NCBI GenBank assembly: GCA_963773745.1
Contig: CAVZCL010000005.1
Span: 558,001-622,000 of the forward strand
From: UBA5069 sp963773745
GTDB taxonomy: Bacteria > Chloroflexota > Anaerolineae > Caldilineales > Caldilineaceae
Direction of reading: 5' to 3'
DNA: 64,000 nt
Position numbers and translations under genes: made by a program. Shown piece by piece: positions 9,766 through 19,270 of the stretch. Below the pieces are notes generated by a model. The model was not told the origin of the DNA, ran no database searches, and worked only from the letters and a program-made list of their open reading frames with translations. Positions within the stretch are counted from its first letter, which is position 1. Every line of letters begins with the position of its first letter.

Positions 9766-10785
9766 ATGTACTGGCTCAACATGAACTGGATTACCGAAAA
9801 CTGGGTGCCGTTGCTGGTGGCCCTCGTACTTGGCTATGTCATTGGCTGGCTGCTTACAGGCATGTCGCCCGCACGACGCGTGCGCGGCTTGAAGCGCGCA
9901 ATGCCGAACTGGACGGCAAGCAGCGCAAGATTGACCGCGAACTGGCCGACGCACGCAGCGAGAGCACCAAAGCCAAGAGCAGCCTGACCACAGCGCTGGC
10001 TGAATTGGAGGAGGCGCGCAGCAAGGCCACGACGCTGGAAGCACGCGTAGCCGAACTTGAGGAAGCCGCCGATGCAGCAGAAGCGGCCGCAGCCGAGGAA
10101 GCCGCCGCAGAGTTGATCCTTGCCGAGGCTGTGCTCGAGGCGCTGGAGGACGTCGCTGCCGAGGACGTGGCCGATATCGCTGCGGTCGACGGTTCCGTTG
10201 ATGGCGAGGCCGATGGCGAGGCCGATGGCGAGGCCGATGGCGAGGCGTGGCGCTGAGGACTCCTCTGCCTTGGTGCGACAGCCCGCCGCCGTTGCGCTTG
10301 CGCCCGATCAGGTTGCTGAAGGTTTTGCCGCCGTGGCGCGCACGCCCGAGGCCATTGAGGCCGACAAGGCGCGCGAGATTGCACTCACCGAGGCGTACAG
10401 CCGAGCAGCTCGCCTGCAGGTTGAGCTGGACCAGCGCGAGACGGTGCTGGCGTCGCGCCATGCCGAGCTTGAGTCCATCAAGGCGGAGTTGCTTACTTCC
10501 AACGCGGCCCGCCACGAGCTGGACAGCCGCCTTGTACGTGCGCGCGAGGATGTCGCCTCCGAACTGGCAGTGCTCGCCTCCACGATGATCAAAATGAAGG
10601 ATGACGCGCTGGCGCGTGCCGAGGCGCGCATCGCGGCGCTGAACGCCGAACTCGACAGCGCGCGCGCCGAAATCGCACGCGCGCCGATTGCGGATGCTGC
10701 CGACGCCGCAGACTCTGCAAGCGCCGTGGACGCAGACGACCAAGCCTCGGACGAATCCGCCGAAGTTGCCGCTGACGCTGCATAA
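9766..10785 (+). CDS. Membrane-anchored Ala/Glu-rich coiled-coil protein, frame-broken
   Basis: A strong AGGAG (9754-9758) precedes ATG 9766. The N-terminus has one transmembrane segment (NWVPLLVALVLGYVIGWLL, about residues 11-29). The reading frame then breaks near 9890 (continuing as RLEARNAELDGKQRKIDREL) and again near 10250 (continuing as GAEDSSALVRQP). The joined product is about 340 aa: TM anchor, coiled coil (about 40-110), an acidic low-complexity part with four DGEA units from a 12-bp tandem repeat, a second coiled coil and an acidic tail. It is a structural paralogue of the next gene. No enzymatic domain is visible; a cell-envelope or chromosome-organising scaffold role would be a guess. 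The breaks may be sequencing errors. Confidence 0.6.
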
Positions 10786-10866
10786 TCACGCTGCGTATGC
10801 CGTCGACGCGGGATCGCACAATCCCCCCCGCAACGCCGCGTCGCTTGGAGAGGAAACGCCGCTCTC

Positions 10867-12406
10867 ATGTCAACAACCTTGACCATCGGGCTGACTCTGG
10901 TGGGCTTCCTGGTGGGTTTTGTCATCGCCGCCCTCTTTAGCCAGTCGCGCGTGCGCAATCTGGAATCAAGCCATGCCACGCGCCTCAGTGCGCTGCAGGC
11001 TGATCTGGACAAACGCACCGCCGAACTTGCTACCGCGCGCACCGAGCTTGAGGCGGAACAGGCGGATCGCGTGAGCGCACTCGAAGCCGCGGCAGAATGA
11101 GGCCTCGGACCTGACTGCCCAACTCAACATTGTGCGCGCCCAGCTGGAGGAATTCCAGTCTGAAGCGGGCGAGATGGAAGACCGCCTCAACGCGGCCGAA
11201 GCGCACATCCTGAGCAGCGAAGCCGAGATGGCGCAGAACCGCACCGATCTGACGCAGTGGAGCGGGGCCTACGCCCAGCTCAAGGCCACACACAGCCGCC
11301 TCGCCACCGAAAACAAGGAGATTCAGGAGCGCCGCCGCCGCCTTGAAGAGGAGCTGTCCGAGCGGCGCAGCGAGATGGACGCGCTCAGCGCCCGCCTGGA
11401 GGCGTTGCAGAGCGCACAGTTCCTGCCTGCGGAGATGGGCGGCAGCGATGCGCAGCAGACGGTGGCTGCCATTGCCCTCGCCCGCGCCGACTCCGAAGCG
11501 ACCCTGCGCCGCCGCGAGGCGGAGCTCAGCGAGGTGCGCAGCCGCCTCTCGTCCATGCGCTACAGCGTCAACGTGCTCACCGCCGCCGGCGCTGAATTGG
11601 CCGCCCAGGTGGCCTCACAGAATGTCATCGACCTTGAGCCGCTTGCTACAGCCCTGCCGGCTGCGCATCGGGCCCAGCAGCCAATGGCGCTCGGCGCACC
11701 TCTCTCTGCCGACGCGACGCGCGAAGAGCTGGACGACCTGCGCGGCGTCATCTCCGACTGGTTTGGCGCGGTGCGCAGCACGCTCCCCTATGACGCCGCC
11801 ACGCTGCGCGCCTTCGGTGGCAAGCCGGCAGCGGCGCGCCTCGGTGGGCCGCCCGTAACAATCGATAGTGCCGGTGGCCCGGAGGATGCGAGCGACGACG
11901 ACGGCTTGAGTTCAGCCGTGCGCCTGGAGGGCGAGGACGATAACGCCATCCCCCACGCAGTGATGCTTGCGGCCATCAAGGCCGTGACGGCGACGCGCAT
12001 GGATCGCGCCGCCTCGCGGCAGGTGGAGCTCGCACGTGAACTGGCCGACCGGCAGCGCGATCTTGACCATCTGACCGATCGCATTCGCGCCTGGCGCATG
12101 ATGCTCAGCGTGACGCTGGCGCGCGAGCCCGAACTGCTGTCCCTGCTCGATGAGCCGCGTGAGACCAGTGCCGGCGACATGCTTTCCGCCTGCGCCACAG
12201 TCGCGCTGACCGCCTACCAGAAGAAGCAGGCCGCGCTGCTTGGCGTTGCCGATGCGCCTGCGTCTGCGTCTGCGTCTGCGCCGGCACCGGCCATTGGCGC
12301 CGCAGCGTCCGGCGCGCTGCCGGATGAACCGCGCAAGGTCGCGGCCGAGAGCGCGCAAAGCCTGGCGCTGCGCGACTGGCGGCCCGTGCGGCGCGCGCGA
12401 AAATGA
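10867..12406 (+). CDS. Membrane-anchored coiled-coil protein, paralogue of the previous gene, one frame break
   Basis: Starts at ATG 10867 after GGAGAGG, with a transmembrane segment (IGLTLVGFLVGFVIAALF, about residues 6-24) and then SRVRNLESSHATRLSALQAD, which parallels the start of the previous gene. The frame is lost near 11093 (a +1 change) and continues as EASDLTAQLNIVRAQLEEFQ to the stop at 12406; the joined product is about 510 aa. Residues from about 30 to 190 form a long Glu/Arg/Ala-rich coiled coil, followed by a less charged region and a second helical segment (VELARELADRQRDLDHLTDR). Architecture resembles RmuC/EnvC-like or cytoskeletal envelope proteins but no family motif identifies it. 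It probably forms a two-gene unit with its upstream paralogue. Confidence 0.6.
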
Positions 12407-12419
12407 ACTGCAGGGAATA

Positions 12420-12504
12420 GGGAGCAGGGAACAAAAAAACTGACGATTGAAAATTGGAGATGCGTCTCCAATTTTCAATCGTCAGTTTTTTGTTCCCTGC
12501 TCCC
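12420..12504. terminator. Bidirectional terminator-like hairpin
   Basis: Arms of about 40 bp (12420-12460 and 12465-12504) pair almost perfectly around a 4-nt loop; the only difference is the length of an A/T run (7 A against 6 T). A-rich and T-rich tracts inside the stem allow use from both sides. It lies between the convergent coiled-coil gene (plus) and the Crp-type gene (minus). The word TGACGATTGAAAATTG in the arms also appears in part near 26005-26025. Confidence 0.7.
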
Positions 12505-12509
12505 TGCTT

Positions 12510-13205
12510 TTACACTTCCGCTTCCGCTTCGAGGCGCGCACGGTCGAGCACCATGATGTGGTTGCGATCGCACTCGACGATGCCGTCGGCAGCCAGGCTG
12601 CGCAGCGCGCGGCCCACCACCTCACGCACGCTGCCCAGGCGCGCCGCCATATCCTCCTGCGTCATCGCCATGGGGCGCTCGCCCCGCTCGGCGGCTTCGG
12701 CCTGCTCCAGCAGCAGGCGCGCCAGCCGCCCGCGCACGTTGCGCTGAGAAAGGTCCTGCACAGTCGCCACCAGGTGGCGGGCGCGGCGGGCAATGCTCTC
12801 AATGAGTGCCCATGCCAGCGCGGGGTGAAGGGTGGCAAGGCGACGCAGGTCGGCGCGTTCAACACGCCAGATGACGGTGTCGCCCACAGCAATCGCCGTG
12901 GCTGGATTGGGGCCGCCGTCAAGCGCCGCAACGTCGTTGAAGGTGTCGCCCGGGTTCATAATGTGGAGCATGTGCTCGCGCCCTTCGCGCGAGAAGCGGC
13001 TTATTTTGACGCGCCCGCGCTCCACGAGGAAGAGGCCCGCCACAGGTTCACCTTCGAGAAAAATCGTCTCGTCGGCGCGCAGCGTGCGGCGCACAGCCAC
13101 GGCCGCCAGCGCCTCCACCACATGCGGAGGGAGCGCGGCAAGGTAATCGACCTGTTGCCACAACTCAAGTGTATCGGTTTGTGGGGTGTTTGCAGATGCA
13201 GTCAT
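12510..13205 (-). CDS. Crp/Fnr family transcription regulator
   Basis: Cytoplasmic DNA-binding regulator, 231 aa. The N-terminal part is a cyclic-nucleotide-binding-type beta barrel (LRADETIFLEGEPVAGLFLV, then GPNPATAIAVGDTVIWR), and the C-terminal part is a winged helix with recognition region MTQEDMAARLGSVREVVGRA (about residues 180-200). The cAMP-binding consensus is incomplete (no clear GELALxxxxPRAATxxA; here FNDVAALDGGPNPATAIA), and no Fnr cysteines or haem ligand pattern stands out, so the effector is unknown. Start at 13205 follows AGGA; an upstream in-frame extension looks non-coding. Targets are unknown; it stands alone downstream of the LarA-like gene. Confidence 0.87.
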   Translation of the reverse strand: MTASANTPQTDTLELWQQVDYLAALPPHVVEALAAVAVRRTLRADETIFLEGEPVAGLFLVERGRVKISRFSREGREHMLHIMNPGDTFNDVAALDGGPNPATAIAVGDTVIWRVERADLRRLATLHPALAWALIESIARRARHLVATVQDLSQRNVRGRLARLLLEQAEAAERGERPMAMTQEDMAARLGSVREVVGRALRSLAADGIVECDRNHIMVLDRARLEAEAEV

Positions 13206-13341
13206 GTGTCCTGGGAGCGAGGCGCCGTCCCAGTGGGTGTGAGGCGGCGGCAGGGCTGACTGGGATTCTATGCGCAAGCGGCGTGCGGGACAACTTCGAG
13301 CGCGGCGCGTCACGAGTGCATCGGCGATATGAATCGATGCT

Positions 13342-13372
13342 CGTAGCGGGGGCTTTCAGCCCTCCGGCTACG
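13342..13372. repeat. Short REP-like hairpin
   Basis: CGTAGCGGGGGCTTTCAGCC continues into CTCCGGCTACG, folding as a short stem with outer arms CGTAGC/GCTACG. The sequence is one half of the arm used in elements 1947-2084 and 19070-19200. It overlaps the 3' end of the LarA-like gene (stop at 13368). Confidence 0.55.
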
Positions 13373-14700
13373 ACGGAGCTTCGGCCTTGGCTGCGGGAGG
13401 CATGGCCCAGGGCGACGTCATCGCACCGGCGCCATCAAAGCTGAGGGCCGTTTCGCCCAGTATCTCAAGCGTGGGCTGGGCGGCCACGGCGCTGCGCAGC
13501 GTCTCGCTCACCCAGAGCTCGTCCACGGCCAGCGTATTGCGCACAAAGATCCAGCGCGCATCGGCAACGGGGCGTGCGCAACAGCGTGCGGCCACCTCCA
13601 GCGCGCGCTCGTCGTCGGCCATGGTAATGGGGAGCGCGTGGCGCTGCAACCCAAAGATGCCCGCCGTAACCGCATTCGTGTAGGTGGCGGACCAGTCAAT
13701 CTGGCGCACAAGGCGCGCCGTCGTCACATCGGCCAGGCCAATGCCCGAGGCGTGGCCGTGGGTGCCGGGCGTCAGGTCGAGCACGGCAACCACCGCGGCC
13801 AGGAAGGGACCGAAGCGGTCATCCTGGCCGGGAATGCGCAGGCGGCCGATGACGTTGGTATCGAAGCCGGTGCCGCTCACCTCCTTGCCCATTTCGCGCA
13901 CAACCAGGATGTCGGCTTCATCGAGCGGAATGCGCCCCAGCAGCGCCTTTGCCTCCACCAGCAGCGCTTGCTCGCGCGCGCCGCCAATCTCGTGGGCGGC
14001 CAGCGCCACCACGCGCGCCGTCTCCTCGTGCGCGTTCTCCAGCACGCAAAGCGCGCCAAGCAGGTTGCTCTGCGCCGCCACAGTGGCTGCGCCTGTCCCC
14101 AGGTAGCGTTGAAACGAGGCCGTGCCGCCCACATGCATCGCCTGCGCGCCGATCTGTTTGCCCAGCCCAATCACCGCCATCTTGGAGGGGCCGCTTTCCA
14201 GCGCGCCGCGAAAGTCGGTGTGGGGCTTGATGCGCGCAATGAGCAGCGTGTACTGCGCGCCGTGCGAATCCACCCCCTGGTAGAGCGCCGGTCCACCGGC
14301 AATGCGGCCAAGCTCGACGACCTCCATGCTGGCCACAATCGGTGCGCCCACGCTCTCCATGGTGATGCCCAGCCGCTCGAGAACGCCGATCTGCCCCTCG
14401 GCAGTGGCCCCGCCATGGCTGCCCATGGCCGGCACAATGTAGGGCTTTGCGCCCGCCTGCTGCAGCAGAGTTACCACAGTGCGCACAATGAGCGGGAGGT
14501 TGTGGATGCCCCGGCTGCCCACGCCCACTGCCACCTGCGCACCGAGCTGCACCTGCGCAATGAGCGGCTGCAACGCTTCGGCCACGGCTGCGGTGACGTC
14601 GGCGACGCGCTGGCGCGTCCACATGGCAGCGCACGTGCAGCAGCCGCGGCGGCAGCGGCGCGGGAAAGCGCAAATCGCGAATTGCGTCGAGATGGTTCAT
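13368..14700 (-). CDS. LarA-like (DUF2088) protein, N-terminal frame break
   Basis: Related to the N-terminal domain of the nickel-pincer lactate racemase LarA. Seen: VGSRGIHNLPLIVRTVV, PAMGSHGGATAEGQ and IKPHTDFRG, all typical of DUF2088, in an open frame starting at 14624. The family N-terminus (MNHLDAIRDLRF, PPRLLHVR) is encoded just upstream in another frame from ATG 14700, so one extra base near 14625 splits the gene; joined length is about 443 aa. This sub-group acts on unknown 2-hydroxy acids, and LarA enzymes need the LarBCE cofactor genes, none of which is in this window. It lies upstream of the Crp-type gene on the same strand, 160 bp away. Confidence 0.75.
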
Positions 14701-14894
14701 GGGCTCTCTTTCAAGACTGATTCCATGGTGGACCTTGCGCCCTTGCGTTGAAACTGCCACCTGCTCCGGGGTTCTGATATGGAGCCGCGCGGGGCGGCGC
14801 AGAGCGCGCAATTTCGCGCGCCGGTCGCTCTGGCGTATACTGCCCTCTATTCGCGGCTCGAGTGTAGCGCAGCCGCCCGTGCGGAGCAAGCCTT

Positions 14895-15596
14895 GTGAAC
14901 ACTTCTTCCACCCCGGTTATGACGCAATCTGTGCCGCCCCATGCCGCGCCCAGGAGTACTGGAGATGAAAGCGAAGAGGCAGCCCTCTACGCCAAACTCA
15001 TGGAGCCGAAGCCGCTCCTGGTCGTCATCTCCGGCCCCAGTGGCGTGGGCAAGGACGCGGTGCTGCAGGAGCTTAAGCAGCAGAACTATTCCTTTCACTT
15101 TGTCGTTACGGCAACCACGCGCCCCAAGCGCCCGGCCGAGGTCGATGGCGTTGACTACCACTTTGTCAGCGTGGGCGAATTTGCCGAGATGATTGAGCAA
15201 GGGGAGTTGCTCGAGTATGCCGTTGTATATGGCGACTACAAGGGCATCCCCAAGAAGCATGTGCGTGCGGCGCTGGCCAGCGGCTACGATGTGATCATGC
15301 GCATTGACGTGCAGGGCGCGGCGACAATCCGCAAGCTTGTGCCCCAGGCGGTGACCATCTTTCTCACCGCCGAGAGCGAGCCGGAGCTGGTCCACCGACT
15401 GCAGGCGCGCCGCACAGAGGACCCCGGGCAACTCAAGATGCGCATCGTCACAGCGCGCAACGAACTGCGCCGCGCCAGCGAGTTTGACTACGTAATCGTC
15501 AACCGTGACAACGAGCTGGAAGAGACAGTGCGCCAGCTCACCTCCATCATTATCGCCGAGAAGTGTCGCACGGACTGGGCTCCGGTCCAGCTCTAG
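14895..15596 (+). CDS. gmk: Guanylate kinase
   Basis: ATP:GMP phosphotransferase in purine nucleotide metabolism, 233 aa. The P-loop ISGPSGVGKD is at about residues 45-54, followed by the GMP-binding region TATTRPKRPAEVDGVDYHFV and the lid region ELVHRLQARRTED. Start is GTG 14895, with GGAG 9 bp upstream. Compared with a normal guanylate kinase of about 200 aa there is a 35-residue N-terminal extension of low complexity; the in-frame ATG at 15000 would give the standard length. A rhomboid gene follows after only 8 bp, probably in the same transcript. Confidence 0.92.
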   Translation: MNTSSTPVMTQSVPPHAAPRSTGDESEEAALYAKLMEPKPLLVVISGPSGVGKDAVLQELKQQNYSFHFVVTATTRPKRPAEVDGVDYHFVSVGEFAEMIEQGELLEYAVVYGDYKGIPKKHVRAALASGYDVIMRIDVQGAATIRKLVPQAVTIFLTAESEPELVHRLQARRTEDPGQLKMRIVTARNELRRASEFDYVIVNRDNELEETVRQLTSIIIAEKCRTDWAPVQL

Positions 15597-15604
15597 CCAA
15601 AACC

Positions 15605-16561
15605 ATGCTCCAGCCCACACCCCCGAACCAATCGCCTGCGCCGCCCGATCAATTGCCCGCGCCGCAGAACCAATCGCCTGCGGCGCAGAACCAATCGCCT
15701 GCGGCGCAATCGGGCGATGCACGCGCGCCTGCGCAGCCATACCGCAACTTTGCCATTCGCCTTGCGCCGCCTACGCTCACCTACTTCTTTATCGGTGCGT
15801 GTCTGGCCGTTTTCTTCGTGGAGATTGGCTACGGCTTCTGGCGCTACAACACGTGGACGGGCTCGCAGAACATCACCGTGCTGGTGGACCTGGGTGCGAA
15901 GGTCAACCAGTACATTCTACAGGGCGCATACTGGCGGCTCTTCACTGCCATGTTCCTGCACATTGGCGTCATGCATCTGCTCTTCAACATGTGGGCGCTC
16001 TTTGCGATTGGGCGGCTGGTGGAGGCCTACTACGGCCACACGCGCTACGCAATTATCTATCTGCTGGGCGGCCTCTTCGGCAGCCTGGCAAGCTATGCCT
16101 TTTCCGAGAGCGTTTCGGCAGGGGCGTCGGGCGCGGTCTTCGCGTTGACGGGTGCGACGTCGGTCTACTTCTTCCGCTATCGTGACAATTTTGGCGCGCA
16201 CGGGCGCGCCGTGCTGCAGAACATGCTCTTCATCATTGTCATCAACCTGGCCTTTGGCTTTGCCGGCTCGGGTGTGGACAACTGGGGGCACATTGGCGGG
16301 CTTGTGGGCGGCCTGCTGCTGGCGTGGGGGCTGCTGCCCCAATATGCGCCGCCGCGCAGCCTGCTCGACCCCACCGCGCCGCCCCTGAGCGTGGCCGAAC
16401 TGATGGACCCCGCACGCGCGCAGCAGCCGCTCTACATGCAAGTCAAACAGCGCACGAGCGCAGAAGCCGTGTGGGTGCTGCTGGTGGCTGCGCTCTTCGT
16501 AGCGGGCATGTATGGCGCAACACTCATCAACCTGGCGCGCTACCCGGGGCTGATCAACTGA
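15605..16561 (+). CDS. Rhomboid family intramembrane serine protease
   Basis: Polytopic membrane protease of 318 aa that would cleave transmembrane substrates within the bilayer. The first 40 residues are a Pro/Gln/Asn-rich cytoplasmic leader made of NQSPAPP/NQSPAAQ repeats (DNA repeats of about 21 bp at 15625-15710). The rhomboid core follows: YWRLFTAMFLHIGVMHLLFN (loop 1 and TM2), catalytic serine in GASGAVFALTG (about residue 177) and catalytic histidine in NWGHIGGLVGG (about 227). A late TM segment near the C-terminus (VWVLLVAALFVAGMYG) makes a seventh helix. It sits 8 bp after guanylate kinase. Substrates unknown; the many secreted and anchored proteins in this window are candidates only by association. 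Confidence 0.9.
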   Translation: MLQPTPPNQSPAPPDQLPAPQNQSPAAQNQSPAAQSGDARAPAQPYRNFAIRLAPPTLTYFFIGACLAVFFVEIGYGFWRYNTWTGSQNITVLVDLGAKVNQYILQGAYWRLFTAMFLHIGVMHLLFNMWALFAIGRLVEAYYGHTRYAIIYLLGGLFGSLASYAFSESVSAGASGAVFALTGATSVYFFRYRDNFGAHGRAVLQNMLFIIVINLAFGFAGSGVDNWGHIGGLVGGLLLAWGLLPQYAPPRSLLDPTAPPLSVAELMDPARAQQPLYMQVKQRTSAEAVWVLLVAALFVAGMYGATLINLARYPGLIN

Positions 16562-16576
16562 GCATTGCAGTACGCT

Positions 16577-16761
16577 AAAATTCCTGTACGCAGACTTCAG
16601 CTGAGAACAGGCAACGGCCGTACACAGATTTCACAGATCGAACAGATAATGCCAACAGATTGCCCAGAGACAGATTCTATATCTGTGAGCAACCTGTCTT
16701 ATCTATTCGATCTATGAAATCTGTGTACGGCCGTTGCCTTTCTCTCTGCGTACAGGAATTT
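16577..16761. repeat. Nested inverted repeat, 'ACACAGATTTCACAG' family, copy 1
   Basis: Inner arms of about 41 bp (16609-16649 and 16699-16738) pair with few mismatches and contain GTACACAGATTTCACAGATC. Outer arms of 16 bp (16577-16592 and 16746-16761) pair perfectly (AAATTCCTGTACGCAG). The whole gap between rhomboid and glucanotransferase is occupied. Related elements are at 19925-20070, 35288-35393 and 63813-63894. Confidence 0.8.
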
Positions 16762-16801
16762 GATTCTCGTCACAACGCGCACATACAAAAGGAATCGAGC
16801 G

Positions 16802-18403
16802 ATGGAACCGATTCGCCGGAGCGGCGTGCTGCTCCATTTGACTTCGCTGCCGGGCCGCTATGGCGTCGGCTCCATGGACCAGGCCGCCTACGACTGGGTG
16901 GACTTCCTCGCCCGCACCCGCCAGACGCTCTGGCAGGTGCTGCCTCTGGGCCCCACCGGCTACGGCGACAGCCCCTATCAATCCTTCAGCACCTTTGCGG
17001 GCAATCCCTATTTGATCAGCCTCGACGCCATGGTTGCCGAGGGGCTGCTCGACCGCGCGCTGCTCGACGAAGCGCCCGACTTCCCGCGCGAACGGGTGGA
17101 CTACGGCGCGCTCTACAACTGGAAGCTGCCGCTGCTGCAATCGGCCGCCGCCGCCTTTGCCGAGCAGGGCGCGGCTGAATTGCAGGCTGAGTTTGAGTCC
17201 TTCTGCGCCGCCAACGTGGAGTGGCTGGACGACTACGCGCTCTTCATGGCGCTCAAGGATGCACATGACGGCCGCCCGTGGATTGAGTGGGAGATGGCGC
17301 TGCGCAGCCGCGACCGCGCCGCGCTGGAGGCCGCACGCAGCGACTATGCCGCCGCCATCCACGCGCACAACTTCATGCAGTGGATCTTCTTCCGCCAGTG
17401 GGAGGCGCTCAAGGCGTATGCGAACGAGCGCGAGATCCTGATTGTGGGCGACATCCCTATCTTCGTCGCCATGGACAGCGCCGACGCGTGGACCAGCCCC
17501 GACCAGTTCTTCCTTGATGATGCATATCAGCCCACGGTGGTGGCCGGCGTCCCGCCCGACTACTTCAGCGCCACGGGCCAGCTCTGGGGCAACCCCCTCT
17601 ATCGCTGGGACGTGATGGCTAAGGATCAGTACGCCTGGTGGATGCGCCGTCTGCGCGGCGCGCTGCGCCTCTATGACATGGCGCGCGTCGATCACTTCCG
17701 CGGCTTTGCCGGCTATTGGGAGGTGCCTGCCGCCGACGAAACGGCCGAGAACGGCGTCTGGCGCAAGGGGCCGGGTGCGGCCTTCTTTGCGCAGGTGCAG
17801 GCGCAGTTGGGCGGCGATCTGCCCATCATTGCCGAGGACCTGGGCGAGATTACGCCCGATGTCATCGACCTGCGCAACAACTTTGCGTTGCCCGGCATGA
17901 AGGTGCTGCAGTTTGCCTTCAGCACCGATGCCAGCGACAAGTTCCTGCCCCACAACTACGAGCGCAACTTTGTGGTCTATACCGGCACGCACGACAACGA
18001 CACCACCATGGGCTGGTACCACGGCACCGCCACCGAGCACGAGCGCGACCACTTTCGGCGCTATATGCGCACGGACGGCCGCGACGCCGCGTGGACGCTC
18101 ATCGACGCCGCCTTCCGCAGCACGGCCATGTTTGCTGTAGCCCCGCTGCAGGATTTGCTGAGCCTTGGCACAGAGGCGCGCATGAATCTCCCCGGCCGCG
18201 CCGACGGCAACTGGACCTGGCGCGTTCTGCCCGAGCAGATGACGGGCCACATGGAGTACCGCCTGCTGGAGACGACGCAGCTCTACGGGCGCGACCCCGC
18301 TACCTATGCCGGCAAGGATGCCGAGGCGGGCGGCCAGGAGGGGCAGACAAGCAAGGGGGCAGGGGGAGGCCCTGACCTTGCCGTGGCGCACAATGGCGAC
18401 TGA
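16802..18403 (+). CDS. malQ: 4-alpha-glucanotransferase (amylomaltase, GH77)
   Basis: Transfers glucan segments between maltodextrins in glycogen and maltose use; cytoplasmic, 533 aa. Seen: RRSGVLLHLTSLPGRYGVGS at the start, WQVLPLGPTGYGDSPYQS, nucleophile region RVDHFRGF (about residue 300), the EDLG acid/base region (about 344-347) and GTHDNDTTMGW with the third carboxylate. AAAGGAA precedes ATG 16802. The last 35 residues (after LYGRDPATYAG) are Gly/Gln-rich and run past the normal end, overlapping the NUDIX gene by 11 bp. Neighbouring galactokinases suggest a general hexose/oligosaccharide metabolic area, but no other glycogen gene is present. Confidence 0.93.
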   Translation: MEPIRRSGVLLHLTSLPGRYGVGSMDQAAYDWVDFLARTRQTLWQVLPLGPTGYGDSPYQSFSTFAGNPYLISLDAMVAEGLLDRALLDEAPDFPRERVDYGALYNWKLPLLQSAAAAFAEQGAAELQAEFESFCAANVEWLDDYALFMALKDAHDGRPWIEWEMALRSRDRAALEAARSDYAAAIHAHNFMQWIFFRQWEALKAYANEREILIVGDIPIFVAMDSADAWTSPDQFFLDDAYQPTVVAGVPPDYFSATGQLWGNPLYRWDVMAKDQYAWWMRRLRGALRLYDMARVDHFRGFAGYWEVPAADETAENGVWRKGPGAAFFAQVQAQLGGDLPIIAEDLGEITPDVIDLRNNFALPGMKVLQFAFSTDASDKFLPHNYERNFVVYTGTHDNDTTMGWYHGTATEHERDHFRRYMRTDGRDAAWTLIDAAFRSTAMFAVAPLQDLLSLGTEARMNLPGRADGNWTWRVLPEQMTGHMEYRLLETTQLYGRDPATYAGKDAEAGGQEGQTSKGAGGGPDLAVAHNGD

Positions 18404-19073
18404 GGGCGGACCGCGCCTGCTGGTGGACGCCGTAGACGCCGCCGAGATGGCCGATCTGCACGCACAGTGGGGTGATTTCCCCGTCGAGCATGTGACGCTG
18501 GAGGTCGCCGATCCCTTCCTCACAGGGAAGAACCAGTTGCTTGCCTCGCGCGGGCGGCGCGCCGAGGTCTGCTATGTCATGCGGCGGGGCAATGATCGCG
18601 ACGTGCTGCTGCACATCAAGCGCTTCTACCCGCCGCAGGGATACCGGCTGCCCACAGGCGGCATTCAGCAGGGCGAGGCGGTGATGGCCACGCTGGCACG
18701 CGAGATTTGGGAGGAGACGGGGCAGCAGGTTGGCGACGGGGTGGCAGTGGCACATGCTGTGGTGGAGCGCTGCCTGGGCGTCGTCGTCTATACGCTGCGC
18801 CATGCCACGCTGGGTGATGTGCCCTTTGCCACCTATTGCTTTGGCACCCGCATGGCTGCCGAGGCCGAGCTTGCGCCGCAGGATGCCGACGAGCAGATTG
18901 CCGGCTGGCGCTGGCTGCCGCCGGCACAGTTGGACGCGCAGGCCGAGACGCTCGAGGGCGTCGCGTCTACCCACCCCATTTGGGCGGATTGGGGACGCTT
19001 TCGCGCCGATCAGCCATCGCTTTGTCGCACAGCAGATGACAGTGGAATGAGCACCGGCGCACGGCACCCGTAG
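18393..19073 (+). CDS. NUDIX hydrolase
   Basis: 226 aa with a clear NUDIX box near residues 89-111 (GGIQQGEAVMATLAREIWEE then TGQQ), fitting Gx5Ex7REUxEExGU. It should hydrolyse a nucleoside diphosphate linked to another group. The rest of the sequence (LHIKRFYPPQGYRLPTGGIQ and DEQIAGWRWLPP) does not identify a specific substrate such as ADP-ribose. Its start overlaps the end of malQ by 11 bp, implying translational coupling; ADP-glucose or another sugar nucleotide is therefore a reasonable but unproven guess. Confidence 0.85.
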   Translation: MATEGGPRLLVDAVDAAEMADLHAQWGDFPVEHVTLEVADPFLTGKNQLLASRGRRAEVCYVMRRGNDRDVLLHIKRFYPPQGYRLPTGGIQQGEAVMATLAREIWEETGQQVGDGVAVAHAVVERCLGVVVYTLRHATLGDVPFATYCFGTRMAAEAELAPQDADEQIAGWRWLPPAQLDAQAETLEGVASTHPIWADWGRFRADQPSLCRTADDSGMSTGARHP

Positions 19074-19200
19074 CGGGGGGCTTTCAGCCCTCCGACGCGC
19101 ATGCCATGCAGGGTGCGCTCGTAGGTCACGTCTCCTGACGTGACGCTGTACGCGCCGCAATGCGGGGGCTCAAAATGGCGGGCTGGAAGCCGCCCGCTAC
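19070..19200. repeat. 131-bp mosaic palindromic element, copy B
   Basis: Arms 19070-19094 and 19177-19200 are imperfect copies of the arms at 1947-2084. The palindromic core is at 19121-19145, reading GTCACGTCTCCTGACGTGAC (copy A has GG at the ninth and eighth positions from the end where this has GA). Core-to-right-arm spacer words such as GCAATGC also match copy A. The left arm overlaps the last codons of the NUDIX gene. Confidence 0.7.
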
Positions 19201-19270
19201 GATCATCAAGTATTTCAAAGATGCACCTCTACGTGTGCGCGCATCGTCAGGATAGAAGGAAGACAACACC

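Noticed and set aside
10198..10250. Tandem GATGGCGAGGCC units, considered as a CRISPR-like or VNTR locus
   Set aside because: Units are contiguous with no spacers and encode DGEA in frame within a coiled-coil protein; it is a coding tandem repeat.
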